Assembly (NCBI GenBank): GCA_029556545.1
Contig: JAKQEQ010000193.1
Coordinates: forward strand, 141,262-205,261
Direction of reading: 5' to 3'
Origin: Candidatus Hydrogenedentota bacterium
Lineage (GTDB): Bacteria; Hydrogenedentota; Hydrogenedentia; Hydrogenedentales; JAGMZX01
Length of the DNA: 64,000 nucleotides
The notes under the pieces were generated by a model. The model was not told where the DNA came from. It made no database searches and was given only the letters and a program-made list of their open reading frames with translations. Shown here piece after piece: positions 16,364 to 24,053 of the stretch. Each line of letters starts with the position of its first letter. Positions within the stretch are counted from its first letter, which is position 1. Position numbers and translations under genes: made by a program.

Positions 16364-18222
16364 ATACGAAGGCTCATCTAATCCTGCTCATTGCCTTGGC
16401 GGCGACCTTATTCCTCGTGAACCTTGGCGGATACGACTTGTGGCCTCCTGATGAGCCGCGATTTGCACAAGTAGCCCGCGAGATGGTGCAGACAGGCGAC
16501 TACCTGGTTCCCCGCGTCAACGGCCTTCCTTACAAGGAGAAGCCCCCGTTGCTATTCTGGGCACAGGCGATGCTCGCCGCTCCTTTCGGCGATGTGACGG
16601 AAGTGCCGGCCAGGCTTCCTTCCGCGCTGGCAGGAATCGTCACGGTCCTGTTGACCTACGTTCTGGTCAGCAAGCTTTACGACAAGCGAACCGCGTTTTG
16701 GTCCGCCTTAATCCTTGCGACAACTCAGAGATTCTGGTGGCAGGCGCGTTTCGGTCAGATAGACATGCTGCTGACCGCATGCCTTACGGCGGCGTTTCTG
16801 TTCTTCTGGCTTTGGCACATGGATCGACGGGACCGTTATCTCGTAGGGTTCTATCTTTCGATTGCCGCCGGCGTCTACGCCAAAGGCCCCCCTGCACTCA
16901 TCTTCCCTATCCTCATGGCTCTGACGTTCTTGTGGAAGCGGAAGGAAGACCGCAAGCAACTGCACTTGGTCCTCGGACTTTCCGTAGTGGTACTTCTGAT
17001 CGCTGCATGGCTCGTCCCGGCTCGAATGGCCGTGTCCGTGGAGACTGCAAGCGAAACCAGCGGCAGTATCGCCTCGAATCTGTTTCGACAGACCATTGGG
17101 CGCTTCTTTCTGGGTGTCAGTCACGCAAACCCGCCTTGGTACTACATTCTCAATCTTCCTGTCGATCTGCTCCCGTGGTCCCTGTTCTTACCTTGGGTTG
17201 TGCCGTGGGTATGGAAGAGAAGAAAGAGCAGCCAGGAAATGCGATTCCTACTGAGCTGGATCCTACCGGCCTTCGTCTTTTTTTCCGCGTGCATAGGCAA
17301 GCGAGCACTCTACCTGCTTCCTCTCTACCCGGCCTTTGCCGCTGTGCTGGCCCGCAGTGTCCTGAATTTGGTGGACGGGGACCGGGAACGTTGGCGCCGG
17401 TGGACGGGCGTGGCCTGGGGATGTGTCCTGATTCTGCTCGGCGTCGCACCGTGGACGCTCCTCCTCACGGAGTATGCGGACTCTTGGAGCAACTCTCTTA
17501 TCGCGTTGAGTTTGTTCGCGCTTCTGTCTGGGGGCTACTCACTTTGGACAATGCGTCGAGGCGACTCTCGGGCTCTCGCGTGGCAGATTGCGGTGCAGTC
17601 TTCGGCTCTACTCCTTTGCGTGGCGGTTGTTGGGTTCCCATTACTGAATTCGCACAAGTCCGCTAGGGCCTTCTGCGAACCACTTCGCAGACTCTCGCGA
17701 GCTGAAGTGAGGTACGACCTCTACTCCGTCGGCTTCTCCCGTGAGGAGTACATCTACTACGCCGAACACTTTCACGAGACAGTTCCCAATGGGCCTCTCC
17801 AGGTTGAAGGAATGCAACATCTTGATGCTTTTGAGCAGGCAGCCTTTCAATCCAAGGTCCTGCGCACTATCCAGAAGGCCGTGGAGGACGTGGCCCTCAA
17901 ATCCATTTCCTCTGTGAGTGATGAGGATATTCAACGCTTGCAGGCAGTCCTTGAAGGAAGCATGCCGGCAGATCCGGAAGGCGAGAAGACTATCAGGAAT
18001 TTCGAAACCGCTATAACCGCTCTTCTAGACGATCTGCTGCGGGCAATGGATGGTGACACACCCACGTTCATTATCACTCAAGAGCGGGACTGGCGGTGGG
18101 TCCTGGCGCTGTGTCCCAGCGCGCGAGACCTCCCCGTAGTGAAGGACGAGAATGTGGGGAGTAGGCACGTCCTTCTCATTGCAGACCCAACTGCACGAAG
18201 ACTAATGAGTGAGAGCAGCTGA
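16360..18222 (+). CDS. ArnT-like lipid-linked glycosyltransferase (GT83/PMT fold)
   Basis: The 620-aa protein has about twelve membrane helices. Its first loop carries YDLWPPDEPRFAQVAREM, the conserved D/E pair of ArnT-type transferases, followed by PYKEKPPLLFWAQAM, which binds the lipid-linked donor. A soluble C-terminal domain of about 150 residues ends the protein. In bacteria such enzymes add aminoarabinose or other sugars to lipid A at the periplasmic face, lowering its negative charge and giving resistance to cationic peptides. Start 16360 overlaps the LAB_N gene by 4 nt. The exact sugar and acceptor are unknown. Confidence 0.9.
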   Translation: MNTKAHLILLIALAATLFLVNLGGYDLWPPDEPRFAQVAREMVQTGDYLVPRVNGLPYKEKPPLLFWAQAMLAAPFGDVTEVPARLPSALAGIVTVLLTYVLVSKLYDKRTAFWSALILATTQRFWWQARFGQIDMLLTACLTAAFLFFWLWHMDRRDRYLVGFYLSIAAGVYAKGPPALIFPILMALTFLWKRKEDRKQLHLVLGLSVVVLLIAAWLVPARMAVSVETASETSGSIASNLFRQTIGRFFLGVSHANPPWYYILNLPVDLLPWSLFLPWVVPWVWKRRKSSQEMRFLLSWILPAFVFFSACIGKRALYLLPLYPAFAAVLARSVLNLVDGDRERWRRWTGVAWGCVLILLGVAPWTLLLTEYADSWSNSLIALSLFALLSGGYSLWTMRRGDSRALAWQIAVQSSALLLCVAVVGFPLLNSHKSARAFCEPLRRLSRAEVRYDLYSVGFSREEYIYYAEHFHETVPNGPLQVEGMQHLDAFEQAAFQSKVLRTIQKAVEDVALKSISSVSDEDIQRLQAVLEGSMPADPEGEKTIRNFETAITALLDDLLRAMDGDTPTFIITQERDWRWVLALCPSARDLPVVKDENVGSRHVLLIADPTARRLMSESS

Positions 18223-18270
18223 GGAGTATCGACTGGAATGGGCTTCGTGTCAGGCCGGAGGATCCGGACG

Positions 18271-18414
18271 ATGAAACGGTGGGTGCTAGTCGCGACTCTC
18301 ATAGCAGCCGTGGCCTTGATTCCCCTGGCGATATGGATGGATGACATCCTGGCACTTTCTCTTGCAGGTCTAATTCCTCTCTATGTCGATTGGAGGAACG
18401 GGGATCTGGACTGA
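18271..18414 (+). CDS. Small membrane protein of the envelope operon, 47 aa
   Basis: ATG 18271 follows GGAGGA with 8-nt spacing; an in-frame ATG at 18238 would add 11 residues. The peptide MKRWVLVATLIAAVALIPL continues as two short membrane helices and ends YVDWRNGDLD. Its stop is 3 nt before lptB, so it belongs to the operon. It may be a small subunit or adaptor. No family is recognised. Confidence 0.6.
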   Translation: MKRWVLVATLIAAVALIPLAIWMDDILALSLAGLIPLYVDWRNGDLD

Positions 18415-18417
18415 GAT

Positions 18418-19272
18418 ATGTTTCAACCCTTACGCGAAAGGGCGGCTCGTCTTGCACGCAAGCCAAAATGTGTGCCACAGAATGGACCTCTTCTTCACAC
18501 GGATTCTCTTGTGAAGCGGTTCAAGAAGCGCTTCGTCGTTCGAGGAGTAACTATTGAGCTTCATCCTGGCGAGGTGGTCGGACTCCTGGGGCCCAACGGG
18601 GCCGGGAAGACAACCACGTTCAAAATGGTGGTAGGCCTTCTGAAACCCACCAGCGGCGCCGTATGGTTTGATGGCCGTGATGTCACAAGGCTGCCGATGT
18701 ATAGACGCGCGCGTCTCGGCATATCCTACTTACCTCAAGAGCCTTCAGTGTTCCGCCATCTTACAGTCCGAAAGAACTTGCTGGCTATCCTTGAGCATCG
18801 CGACGGCGTGAGCAAGCAAAGGCGTGACGACGTCGTCGAGGAGCTGCTCGAGGACTTCGGGATTGTCCACCTCGGCGACAACCTTGCTCAGACGCTCTCC
18901 GGCGGAGAACGTCGCCGGTGCGAGATCGCACGGGCGCTCGTTACCAATCCCAAAATTCTTCTCTTGGACGAACCCTTCGCGGGAATCGATCCCATAGCTG
19001 TTGCCGACCTCCAAGAGACCGTGCTTAAACTGAAGGACCGTGGAATTGGAGTTCTTATCACCGACCATAACGTACGCGAAACACTGCAGACCGTCGACCG
19101 AGCCTACATCTTAAACGAAGGTGCCCTCTTGGTGTCCGGGACACCTCAAGAGATCGTCACCAGCCCGGTGGCGAGAAAGGTGTACCTTGGCGACCGCTTT
19201 AAGACGAGCCTACAGCCGTCAGACGTTTCGCCAGCTTCCCGCGCACGTGAGGCTGCGGAGGGCAATCTATGA
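18418..19272 (+). CDS. lptB: LptB-type ABC transporter ATP-binding protein
   Basis: The 284-aa protein carries Walker A GPNGAGKTTTFKM, Q-loop region YLPQEPSVFRHLTV, signature LSGGERRRCEIARAL and Walker B ILLLDEPFAGIDPIA, then VLITDHNVRETL. This is the pattern specific to LptB, which powers LPS extraction from the inner membrane with LptFG. It has an N-terminal extension of about 35 residues compared with common LptB. No lptF, lptG or lptC lies in this cargo, so it must pair with chromosomal partners or be an extra copy tuned to modified LPS. Its presence shows that the cargo is meant for a Gram-negative bacterium. Confidence 0.93.
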   Translation: MFQPLRERAARLARKPKCVPQNGPLLHTDSLVKRFKKRFVVRGVTIELHPGEVVGLLGPNGAGKTTTFKMVVGLLKPTSGAVWFDGRDVTRLPMYRRARLGISYLPQEPSVFRHLTVRKNLLAILEHRDGVSKQRRDDVVEELLEDFGIVHLGDNLAQTLSGGERRRCEIARALVTNPKILLLDEPFAGIDPIAVADLQETVLKLKDRGIGVLITDHNVRETLQTVDRAYILNEGALLVSGTPQEIVTSPVARKVYLGDRFKTSLQPSDVSPASRAREAAEGNL

Positions 19273-19400
19273 CCGTACTGGGCCCAGGCAACTCGAGAAG
19301 CGGCGTCTCAAAGAGAGCAAGGCAAACATTTGAGGGGCTTCTTGTTGCCCTCTGGATTCTTCTTTGCTGCGCAGTCCTGTATTTGACGGCCCACTTCTGA
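19269..19400 (+). CDS. Small single-helix membrane protein ending the operon, 43 aa
   Basis: The ATG overlaps the lptB stop as ATGA, the classic coupling signal. The peptide starts MTVLGPGNSRSGVSKRAR and has one membrane helix (GLLVALWILLCCAVLYL) before the end TAHF. The cytoplasmic basic N-terminus and single anchor are typical of small regulatory membrane proteins. No homolog is recognised. Confidence 0.55.
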   Translation: MTVLGPGNSRSGVSKRARQTFEGLLVALWILLCCAVLYLTAHF

Positions 19401-19591
19401 GTTCAAGGACAGAGTCGAGGACAGGCGGCCTTCTTGGCACTAGGCGTTGTTTCCTGAATCGGCGTAATCTTCCGATAATGTACATTCCCGTTTCGAACCC
19501 CGGAGACGAAGAATGAGAAGATAGGCCAAGGCGGGATTATGTTTAGAAAACCAATCTCCGCGTCGCCCCCCCACGAGCTCATGCCCTGATC

Positions 19592-19619
19592 ACTGAGCAT
19601 AAGCGCGGTCTAAACATAA
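19592..19619 (-). repeat. RIT right terminal inverted repeat
   Basis: The sequence begins ACTGAGCATAAG and ends TAAACATAA. Its complement matches 7396-7423. Twenty-four further bases separate it from the right copy of AAGATTGC. Confidence 0.85.
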
Positions 19620-19643
19620 TCGATGTTATGTTCCGCGAAGCAT

Positions 19644-19651
19644 AAGATTGC
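19644..19651. repeat. Right flanking direct repeat AAGATTGC
   Basis: This is an exact copy of 7388-7395 at the right edge of the transposon. In the rejoined gene only one copy is needed to keep the frame. Confidence 0.8.
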
Positions 19652-19877
19652 CCGCGCGTTCGGCGTAACGCGTCAGGGCGTCCGCTGGCGATTCGACAGA
19701 CTCTTCAATCACGTCTATGTTGAGGCGTACGAGCGCGTGTGGTGGATAGAGGCGAACTTCGGAACTGAGCTCAGGCGCCATGCAATGGCCATCGCCAAGC
19801 AACGGATAGCGATTAGGAAACGCGTGGCGGAGCTCAACCAGGCGTTCCGTAACTTATCGGGAGGCGGGAAACCTTGA
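19652..19877 (+). pseudogene. 3' half of the gene split by the RIT transposon
   Basis: Read in frame with 7259-7395 this gives ARAFGVTRQGVRWRFDRLF, a helix-turn-helix-like stretch, then WWIEANFGTELRRHAMAIAK and a basic helix to the stop at 19877. It matches the C-terminal half of the intact paralog A' (FGLSRQGIRWRFRRLF, ESHFGTELRPKALAIAK). The half gene has no SD or TATA of its own. The stop overlaps the following TTG start by 4 nt, as in the A'B' pair. Confidence 0.85.
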
Positions 19878-20287
19878 CGAGTACCAAGATCGACCTAAAC
19901 TGCAGCCACATCATGAGGCTCGAAGACCTGGATGAACTCGCCGCTGTGCTGTTCCCGAACAACAAAAATCATCAGCGTGCGTTTCTAGCCATCTTTGTCG
20001 AACTCAAATGGGCCGACGGCCAGTTTCTCCCCGCTCTGGAACCTGTTGCCGACAAGAACGGTCTCAGCCACCGAACCCTTGAGACCGTCCGCGCCAAGAT
20101 GCGCCGCCTGGGCCTTATCGACCACGTGAGCCGGTTTAACCGGAAGTATGGCTACCGGGAAGGGTGGGTGTTCTCCAACAAGTTCGCCCATGCGATTGAA
20201 AAGTTGGCCGACATGACTGCCAGGCTTCGGGAGTGCCGGAACGCAACTCAGGAGCGGAAAGACAGGGATTTGTTCTCCTACCTGTAA
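19874..20287 (+). CDS. Winged-helix-like protein B, operon partner of the split gene
   Basis: Start TTG 19874 overlaps the preceding stop. The 137-aa protein contains HQRAFLAIFVELKWADGQF, a helix-turn-helix-like stretch DKNGLSHRTLETVRAKMRR and GYREGWVFSNKF. It is clearly paralogous to 10920-11342. With the zinc-ribbon gene at 6532 and the split gene it formed a three-gene operon before the transposon arrived. It is now cut off from that promoter by 12 kb, so its expression is doubtful. Confidence 0.7.
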   Translation: MTSTKIDLNCSHIMRLEDLDELAAVLFPNNKNHQRAFLAIFVELKWADGQFLPALEPVADKNGLSHRTLETVRAKMRRLGLIDHVSRFNRKYGYREGWVFSNKFAHAIEKLADMTARLRECRNATQERKDRDLFSYL

Positions 20288-20335
20288 GGTGTGGCGCCAA
20301 CTTGGGTTTTCGGCGGCGATCCGTCGCCCCACGGA

Positions 20336-20500
20336 TCAGCTTTTCTTCGATGTCTTGACCCCGAACGACCTCAACTGCTGGCGAGCCTTCCGACTGCCGC
20401 ATTTTGGGCATTTGACCCGCTTTCTGTCGTGATCTGCTATGGTCATCTGGAGCGAGAAGGTCTTCCGGCAGGCTTCGCACCGGTATGAATAGGTCGGCAT
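20336..20500 (-). CDS. FmdB-family zinc-ribbon protein, 54 aa
   Basis: ATG 20500 is preceded by GGAGGAACTG. The peptide MPTYSYRCEACRKTFSLQM, followed by CPKCGSRKARQQLRSFGVKT, has the two CxxC knuckles of the FmdB/CxxC_CxxC_SSSS zinc-ribbon family. Members are small putative regulators found in many bacteria and archaea. The gene is too short for most callers. It stands alone between the B gene, with which it converges, and a 559-bp gene-poor region. Confidence 0.85.
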   Translation of the reverse strand: MPTYSYRCEACRKTFSLQMTIADHDRKRVKCPKCGSRKARQQLRSFGVKTSKKS

Positions 20501-21059
20501 GGTCAGTTCCTCCTGCGAACGTGCTCAGCACCCAGAGCCGCCCCGACAGCCCATATAGTGGCACAATGCGATTGTTTCCGCCACTTCTTGCCACATAGAG
20601 AACCAGCCTGGAAACACTGGCAAACCTGGTGATGAGGTCGCTTTCCGTCGGGGATGCGGCCTGAAATGCTCCGATCCGCCGCCCCCAACATTGTAAAGAT
20701 TTCCACCCTCCCAATCAGTCGGCCAGTGTCTGCCTGAAAACACGATAGAATGCCTACTGACCGGACGCTTCCCCCACAAAGGTACCTGGCTGGGCACGAA
20801 ACTCATGGATTCGCACGGTTTTCGGTAGAAGGTCGGTTGGCGTCTGGGAGGGTTCTCCGTGCCCGCGAACCCTTAACAAGGGCTTGATCACATGACCCAT
20901 CGAGAATGGCTGGATTTGACACAAAGAGACCGGCCTTCAGTTGAACAAGGACACCAAGCACAGAAGTGGACCTGAGCCACCATAGACGCGCCCGCATGGA
21001 AGGGCACCCAGTGACGCGATCAAACCGAGATATTTGCCTACGGTCGTATGGCCATACGG
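20501..21059. other. Gene-poor region downstream of orc1
   Basis: I see no supported gene. An 86-codon minus frame (20803-21063) overlaps the orc1 stop as ATGA but has no protein-like pattern. CGTATGGCCATACG (21045-21058) is a perfect 14-bp palindrome just after orc1 and could be an operator or initiator site. Confidence 0.5.
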
Positions 21060-22325
21060 TCATGTGTCTTGAGACACAAGCATGCTCTTGACGAGCTTTT
21101 GCGGCAAAGAACTGGAAATCTCCCGTGTCTTACCGTATCGCCCTTTAGACGCGACCCGGGCGTTGAGAAGCCCATAGAGGTCCATGAAGCTGACCATGTC
21201 TGAAAAGCGACGCTGGGTGAGCGCTTGCGCGCCCTCGTCTTCGCAAACGCGCCGGTACCATTCGTAGGCTGCGCCAGTAGAAAGCTTGCCTTTCTGGTGC
21301 CGCAATCCCGTGTAGCACGCTTGAAGCGCCAGGCGCTGTTGAACAGCCAAAGAGGCGATTAGTTCTTCCGTCTTGTCTACCTCGAGGCTGTGTTCGGCGG
21401 AATCGACTTCGGCTTCCGACAGCAGTCCGGTGGTTTCCTCCGCAACTTTGACCGCTTTGGCCAGGAGCTCAACCGCCTTTCGGGCGTCACCGGTCTCGCG
21501 GGACGCATAGGCCGCGATTTTGCGTATTGCCGTTTCCTCGACTTTCTTCACATCAAGGGCCTTCTCCACCCGAAGCCGCAAGATCTCGATCAGATCCATG
21601 GCGTCATAGGGTTCGAAGATCATGTCTTGCTTCTTCAAAACGGACAGGATTCGCGGATCAAGGTTCTTCTCCCACTCGATCCGGTTGGTAAGGAAGACAT
21701 AGAAGATCCGAACCGGCACCCTCTTGGGCAGTGTTTTTGCCAGGAATGTGAGGAATATATCCGAATCTGTGGTGATATTGTCCGCTTCATCAATCAGGAT
21801 GCAGCAGAATCCCTCGATGGCTCCCAGTGCGGCAATGATCTTCTCCTGCATGTGCTCCAAGGCGATGCCTTTCCGATACCGGCGTGTGGAACCGTCTAGC
21901 GCAATGGCGAGTTCGTTGAACGCTCCGAAGCAGGTCCGGGGCGTTGTCAAGTCGACATAGAAATAGCGAAGAGGGACGTCTTTGGTGGAGCACATCGTTT
22001 TGAGTGTTTCGAGAAAGTGAAGGCAGGTGACGGACTTTCCGGTCCCGCTCGCCCCATAGATGAGCAGGTTGGCGGGCAGGGTGCCGCCGACAACAGGGGC
22101 AAGAAGGCCGGCAAGGCGCTGAATCTGCTTGAGGCGGATGTTCCGATGGAATACCTCCTTGAGAACCGAAACTCGTTCGGCTTCCGGAAGCTTCTCGTCA
22201 TCGAGAAAGGATGGATTCAGCATGATCTTGCGAGTGCTGCACGATTTTAGTGCCTGCTGAATCAGGGATTCCGTTCCTTGAGACAAGCCACCTGTCTGCT
22301 CTCCAGTGGAAATCTTCTGCGGCAT
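21060..22325 (-). CDS. Orc1/Cdc6-family replication initiator (archaeal type)
   Basis: The 421-aa protein has an AAA+ core with Walker A GASGTGKS (91-98), Walker B LIDEADNI (DEAD at 179-182), sensor 1 YVFLTN, and the initiator segment LDPRILSVLKKQDMIFEPYD, typical of Orc1/Cdc6. Sensor 2 is GDARKAVELLAKA. The C-terminal 100 residues (YEWYRRVCEDEGAQALTQRRF onwards) fit the winged-helix domain that binds origin boxes. This family loads the replicative helicase in archaea and their plasmids and is not normally a bacterial initiator. A leaderless archaeal-type promoter drives it. The adjoining AT-rich upstream region is the obvious origin. No bacterial RepA, DnaA or helicase loader is seen in the element. 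Confidence 0.88.
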   Translation of the reverse strand: MPQKISTGEQTGGLSQGTESLIQQALKSCSTRKIMLNPSFLDDEKLPEAERVSVLKEVFHRNIRLKQIQRLAGLLAPVVGGTLPANLLIYGASGTGKSVTCLHFLETLKTMCSTKDVPLRYFYVDLTTPRTCFGAFNELAIALDGSTRRYRKGIALEHMQEKIIAALGAIEGFCCILIDEADNITTDSDIFLTFLAKTLPKRVPVRIFYVFLTNRIEWEKNLDPRILSVLKKQDMIFEPYDAMDLIEILRLRVEKALDVKKVEETAIRKIAAYASRETGDARKAVELLAKAVKVAEETTGLLSEAEVDSAEHSLEVDKTEELIASLAVQQRLALQACYTGLRHQKGKLSTGAAYEWYRRVCEDEGAQALTQRRFSDMVSFMDLYGLLNARVASKGRYGKTREISSSLPQKLVKSMLVSQDT

Positions 22326-22600
22326 GTTGGATAAGAAGGACAGGTTCTATATGAACTTTGCCGAGTACTCCCGAGTAGCTGCGCCCGGAACTGTGTGGAA
22401 ATTTCCGATGGAACCCACCTCTTCTTTCTTCTTCTTTCTATTGAGATATAGATATATATATAAGGGTACTAGGGTTTATAAGTGTTGTCCCGGCGAGGTC
22501 GTAGCAGCTTTCCGATGTTCTGCGGTTCACACTCCTTGTTTTTTCTTTCCACAGGAAAGTTTCTCACAGATCGCCGTTGCTGCGTTCCCCACCGTGAAAT
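22326..22600. other. Candidate replication origin: AT-rich stretch with CCA/TGG dyads
   Basis: The region abuts the initiator gene. It has an AT run at 22441-22464 (ATATAGATATATATATAAGG) as a candidate unwinding element, a dyad CTTTCC-ACA-GGAAAG (22545-22559), and GTGGAAATTTCC near 22396. A further CTCCAGTGGAAATC (22301-22314) lies inside orc1. These resemble the TTCCAGTGGAAA core of archaeal origin recognition boxes. The copies differ from one another, so the assignment rests on context. Confidence 0.5.
22343..22362 (-). promoter_or_regulatory. Archaeal-type promoter for orc1, leaderless
   Basis: On the minus strand GCAAAGTTCATATAGAACC holds the box TTCATATA (22348-22355), centred 26.5 bp from ATG 22325. 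No SD precedes the start. Confidence 0.7.
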
Positions 22601-22617
22601 CGAAAAGCTTATATAGA
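22599..22617 (+). promoter_or_regulatory. Archaeal-type promoter pointing away from orc1
   Basis: ATCGAAAAGCTTATATAG is one of the best BRE/TATA matches in the window (box CTTATATA 22608-22615). Its centre is 24.5 bp from GTG 22636. Confidence 0.72.
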
Positions 22618-22635
22618 AACGGTCACTACCCTGCC

Positions 22636-22782
22636 GTGATAACTGATTTCAATGATTTGAAGCATGAGCAAAGCTGTGCCTTTGCGCACATGTTCATGGT
22701 TCATCACATCCGGCTATCGCAGCCACATGGCATTTCTGAAAGCGCATGCTGCGCATCAGGAACAGACCGGCTGACGCCATAA
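22636..22782 (+). CDS. Possible leaderless microprotein rich in His and Cys, 48 aa
   Basis: GTG 22636 falls at the predicted 5' end of the transcript from the box at 22608. The peptide begins VITDFNDLKHEQSCAFAHMF and ends SACCASGTDRLTP. Its Cys and His (CAFAHMFMVHH, ACC) could bind metal. An alternative ATG at 22664 in another frame gives a 36-residue peptide without an SD. The transcript could instead be noncoding, for example an antisense-like RNA of the origin. Coding status is uncertain. Confidence 0.4.
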   Translation: MITDFNDLKHEQSCAFAHMFMVHHIRLSQPHGISESACCASGTDRLTP

Positions 22783-23098
22783 ATGAAGGTCCACACCCGG
22801 TTCTTGGGAAGTCAGGACCTATGAAGGAAGTAAGTGCCTCAACCCACTTGTAGCGCTGACGGAATGTGACCGTTGACGGAAGCTGATCTTGGAAGCGATA
22901 GCTCCTGTGAATTCTGAAGTGTCTGAACCGTAAAAGGAGGACGAAATCACCGGTTGACCAATCAATAGTACGCTCATCTCAACATACGACCATTCGTTCG
23001 TATGCTCATTCTGCCCCGTCCCATCGTATCGCGAGAGCCCGACAGGTGAACTGTGCCCTGTCGGGCTCTTTGCATAACAAGAAAAGGAGGTGAAACGA
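22783..23098. other. Leader region before ardC with hairpins
   Basis: No gene is seen. CATACGA (22983-22989) and TCGTATG (22998-23004) form an inverted repeat. AGAGCCCGACAGG (23034-23046) pairs perfectly with 23057-23069 around the loop TGAACTGTGC, followed by CTTTGCATAAC and the SD of ardC. The second hairpin closely resembles the one at 26883-26920. Confidence 0.65.
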
Positions 23099-23956
23099 AT
23101 GAAGCTCTACGGGAGACGTACGAAGGAGGTTGCTGAACGCATCATCGAAGCGTTCGAGCAGCCGCAGCGCTTGCCGAAAGCGTTAGCGCCGATCTTCATC
23201 CACAGGAAGGATGACGTGCCCTGCCGGAAATGGAGCTGGCACAACCAGCTCATTGTGGCCTTGAGCGCCACGGTGGATGCCCGGGGCATCAAGCAGTGGA
23301 ACAAGGCTGGACGGAAGGTAAAGAAAGGTTGCCACGCAATCTGGATTCTGGCGCCGTGCATCAAGAAGGTGAAGGAAGAGGATGACAAGGACCGTGAACG
23401 TCAGATTGTCTACGGTTTCCGGTCCGTGCCGGTCTTTGCGGCGGAGGATACGGAAGGCGATCCGTTGCCCGAAGGGGATGATCGATATGACTCCTGGGTC
23501 AAGGAACTTCCTTTGACGGAAGTGGCCGAAGCCTGGGACATCAACGTCGGCACGTTCAGTCATCAGGGCGCCAATCCGCTTGGCTACTACCGTTATGCTT
23601 CGACCGGCAACCAGGCAGTCATGCTTGGCGTGGAGAATCTCGCCACATGGGCACATGAGTTGGTTCATGCGGCAGATCACCGGCTCACAAACCTGAAGGG
23701 TGAGAAGTGGCACAAAGAGATCGTAGCCGAACTCGGCGGCGCGATACTCCTCGAATGCCTGGGAATGTCTCATGACGCGGACCTGGGCGGCGCCTTCAGT
23801 TACATCGAGCAATATGCCCGGGATGCGAAGGTAGACACGGTGCGCGCCTGTATCCAGGTGCTCGACCGCGTCTGTAACTGCGTCAAGCTGATCCTGGACA
23901 CGGCTGAATCTACGGCCACAGCCGCCGAACCCTCCGAATTGTCCGCTACTGCATAG
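23099..23956 (+). CDS. ArdC-like antirestriction protein / zincin metallopeptidase
   Basis: ATG 23099 follows AAAAGGAGGTGA. The 285-aa protein has an N-terminal ssDNA-binding-like domain (WSWHNQLIVALSATVDARG, residues 45-63) and the HExxH metal motif in LATWAHELVHAADHR, followed by EIVAELGGAILLECLG, which supplies the third ligand. This is the two-domain layout of ArdC (DUF1738/DUF1281-type). Plasmid ArdC shields entering single-stranded DNA from restriction. It starts a 9-kb run of genes all read to the right, each with a strong SD and most preceded by a hairpin. Confidence 0.88.
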   Translation: MKLYGRRTKEVAERIIEAFEQPQRLPKALAPIFIHRKDDVPCRKWSWHNQLIVALSATVDARGIKQWNKAGRKVKKGCHAIWILAPCIKKVKEEDDKDRERQIVYGFRSVPVFAAEDTEGDPLPEGDDRYDSWVKELPLTEVAEAWDINVGTFSHQGANPLGYYRYASTGNQAVMLGVENLATWAHELVHAADHRLTNLKGEKWHKEIVAELGGAILLECLGMSHDADLGGAFSYIEQYARDAKVDTVRACIQVLDRVCNCVKLILDTAESTATAAEPSELSATA

Positions 23957-24053
23957 TGCCTAACCCCTCCGCCTGACTCTCCTCTCTCAAGAACAACCAG
24001 CCCCACCAAGGTCGACGTATGCCTATTGGGGCCATACCAAGGAGGTGATTTGA

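Larger units (their letters stand above)
7396..19643. mobile_element. 12.2-kb RIT (recombinase-in-trio) transposon carrying an envelope-remodelling cargo
   Basis: The element has three overlapping tyrosine recombinase genes at its left end and near-identical 28-bp inverted repeats at 7396-7423 and 19592-19619. An extra 24 bp lie outside the right repeat, and 8-bp direct repeats flank the whole. Removing it rejoins the disrupted host gene in frame. RIT elements are known as three adjacent recombinases with terminal inverted repeats, usually only a few kb long. This one carries about 8.8 kb of cargo: a duplicated gene pair, a two-component system and a lipid A/LPS-type operon. The cargo promoters lack TATA boxes, unlike the surrounding element, except for the duplicated pair. 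Confidence 0.85.

Noticed and set aside
14300-19272. Reading the glycolipid genes as archaeal N-glycosylation or lipid genes
   Set aside because: LptB, LAB_N and the ArnT-like enzyme, together with OmpR-type signalling, are specific to Gram-negative envelopes.
20803-21063. 86-codon frame coupled to orc1 by ATGA
   Set aside because: The sequence lacks a fold-like pattern and contains a palindrome and gene-poor DNA; coupling alone is not enough.
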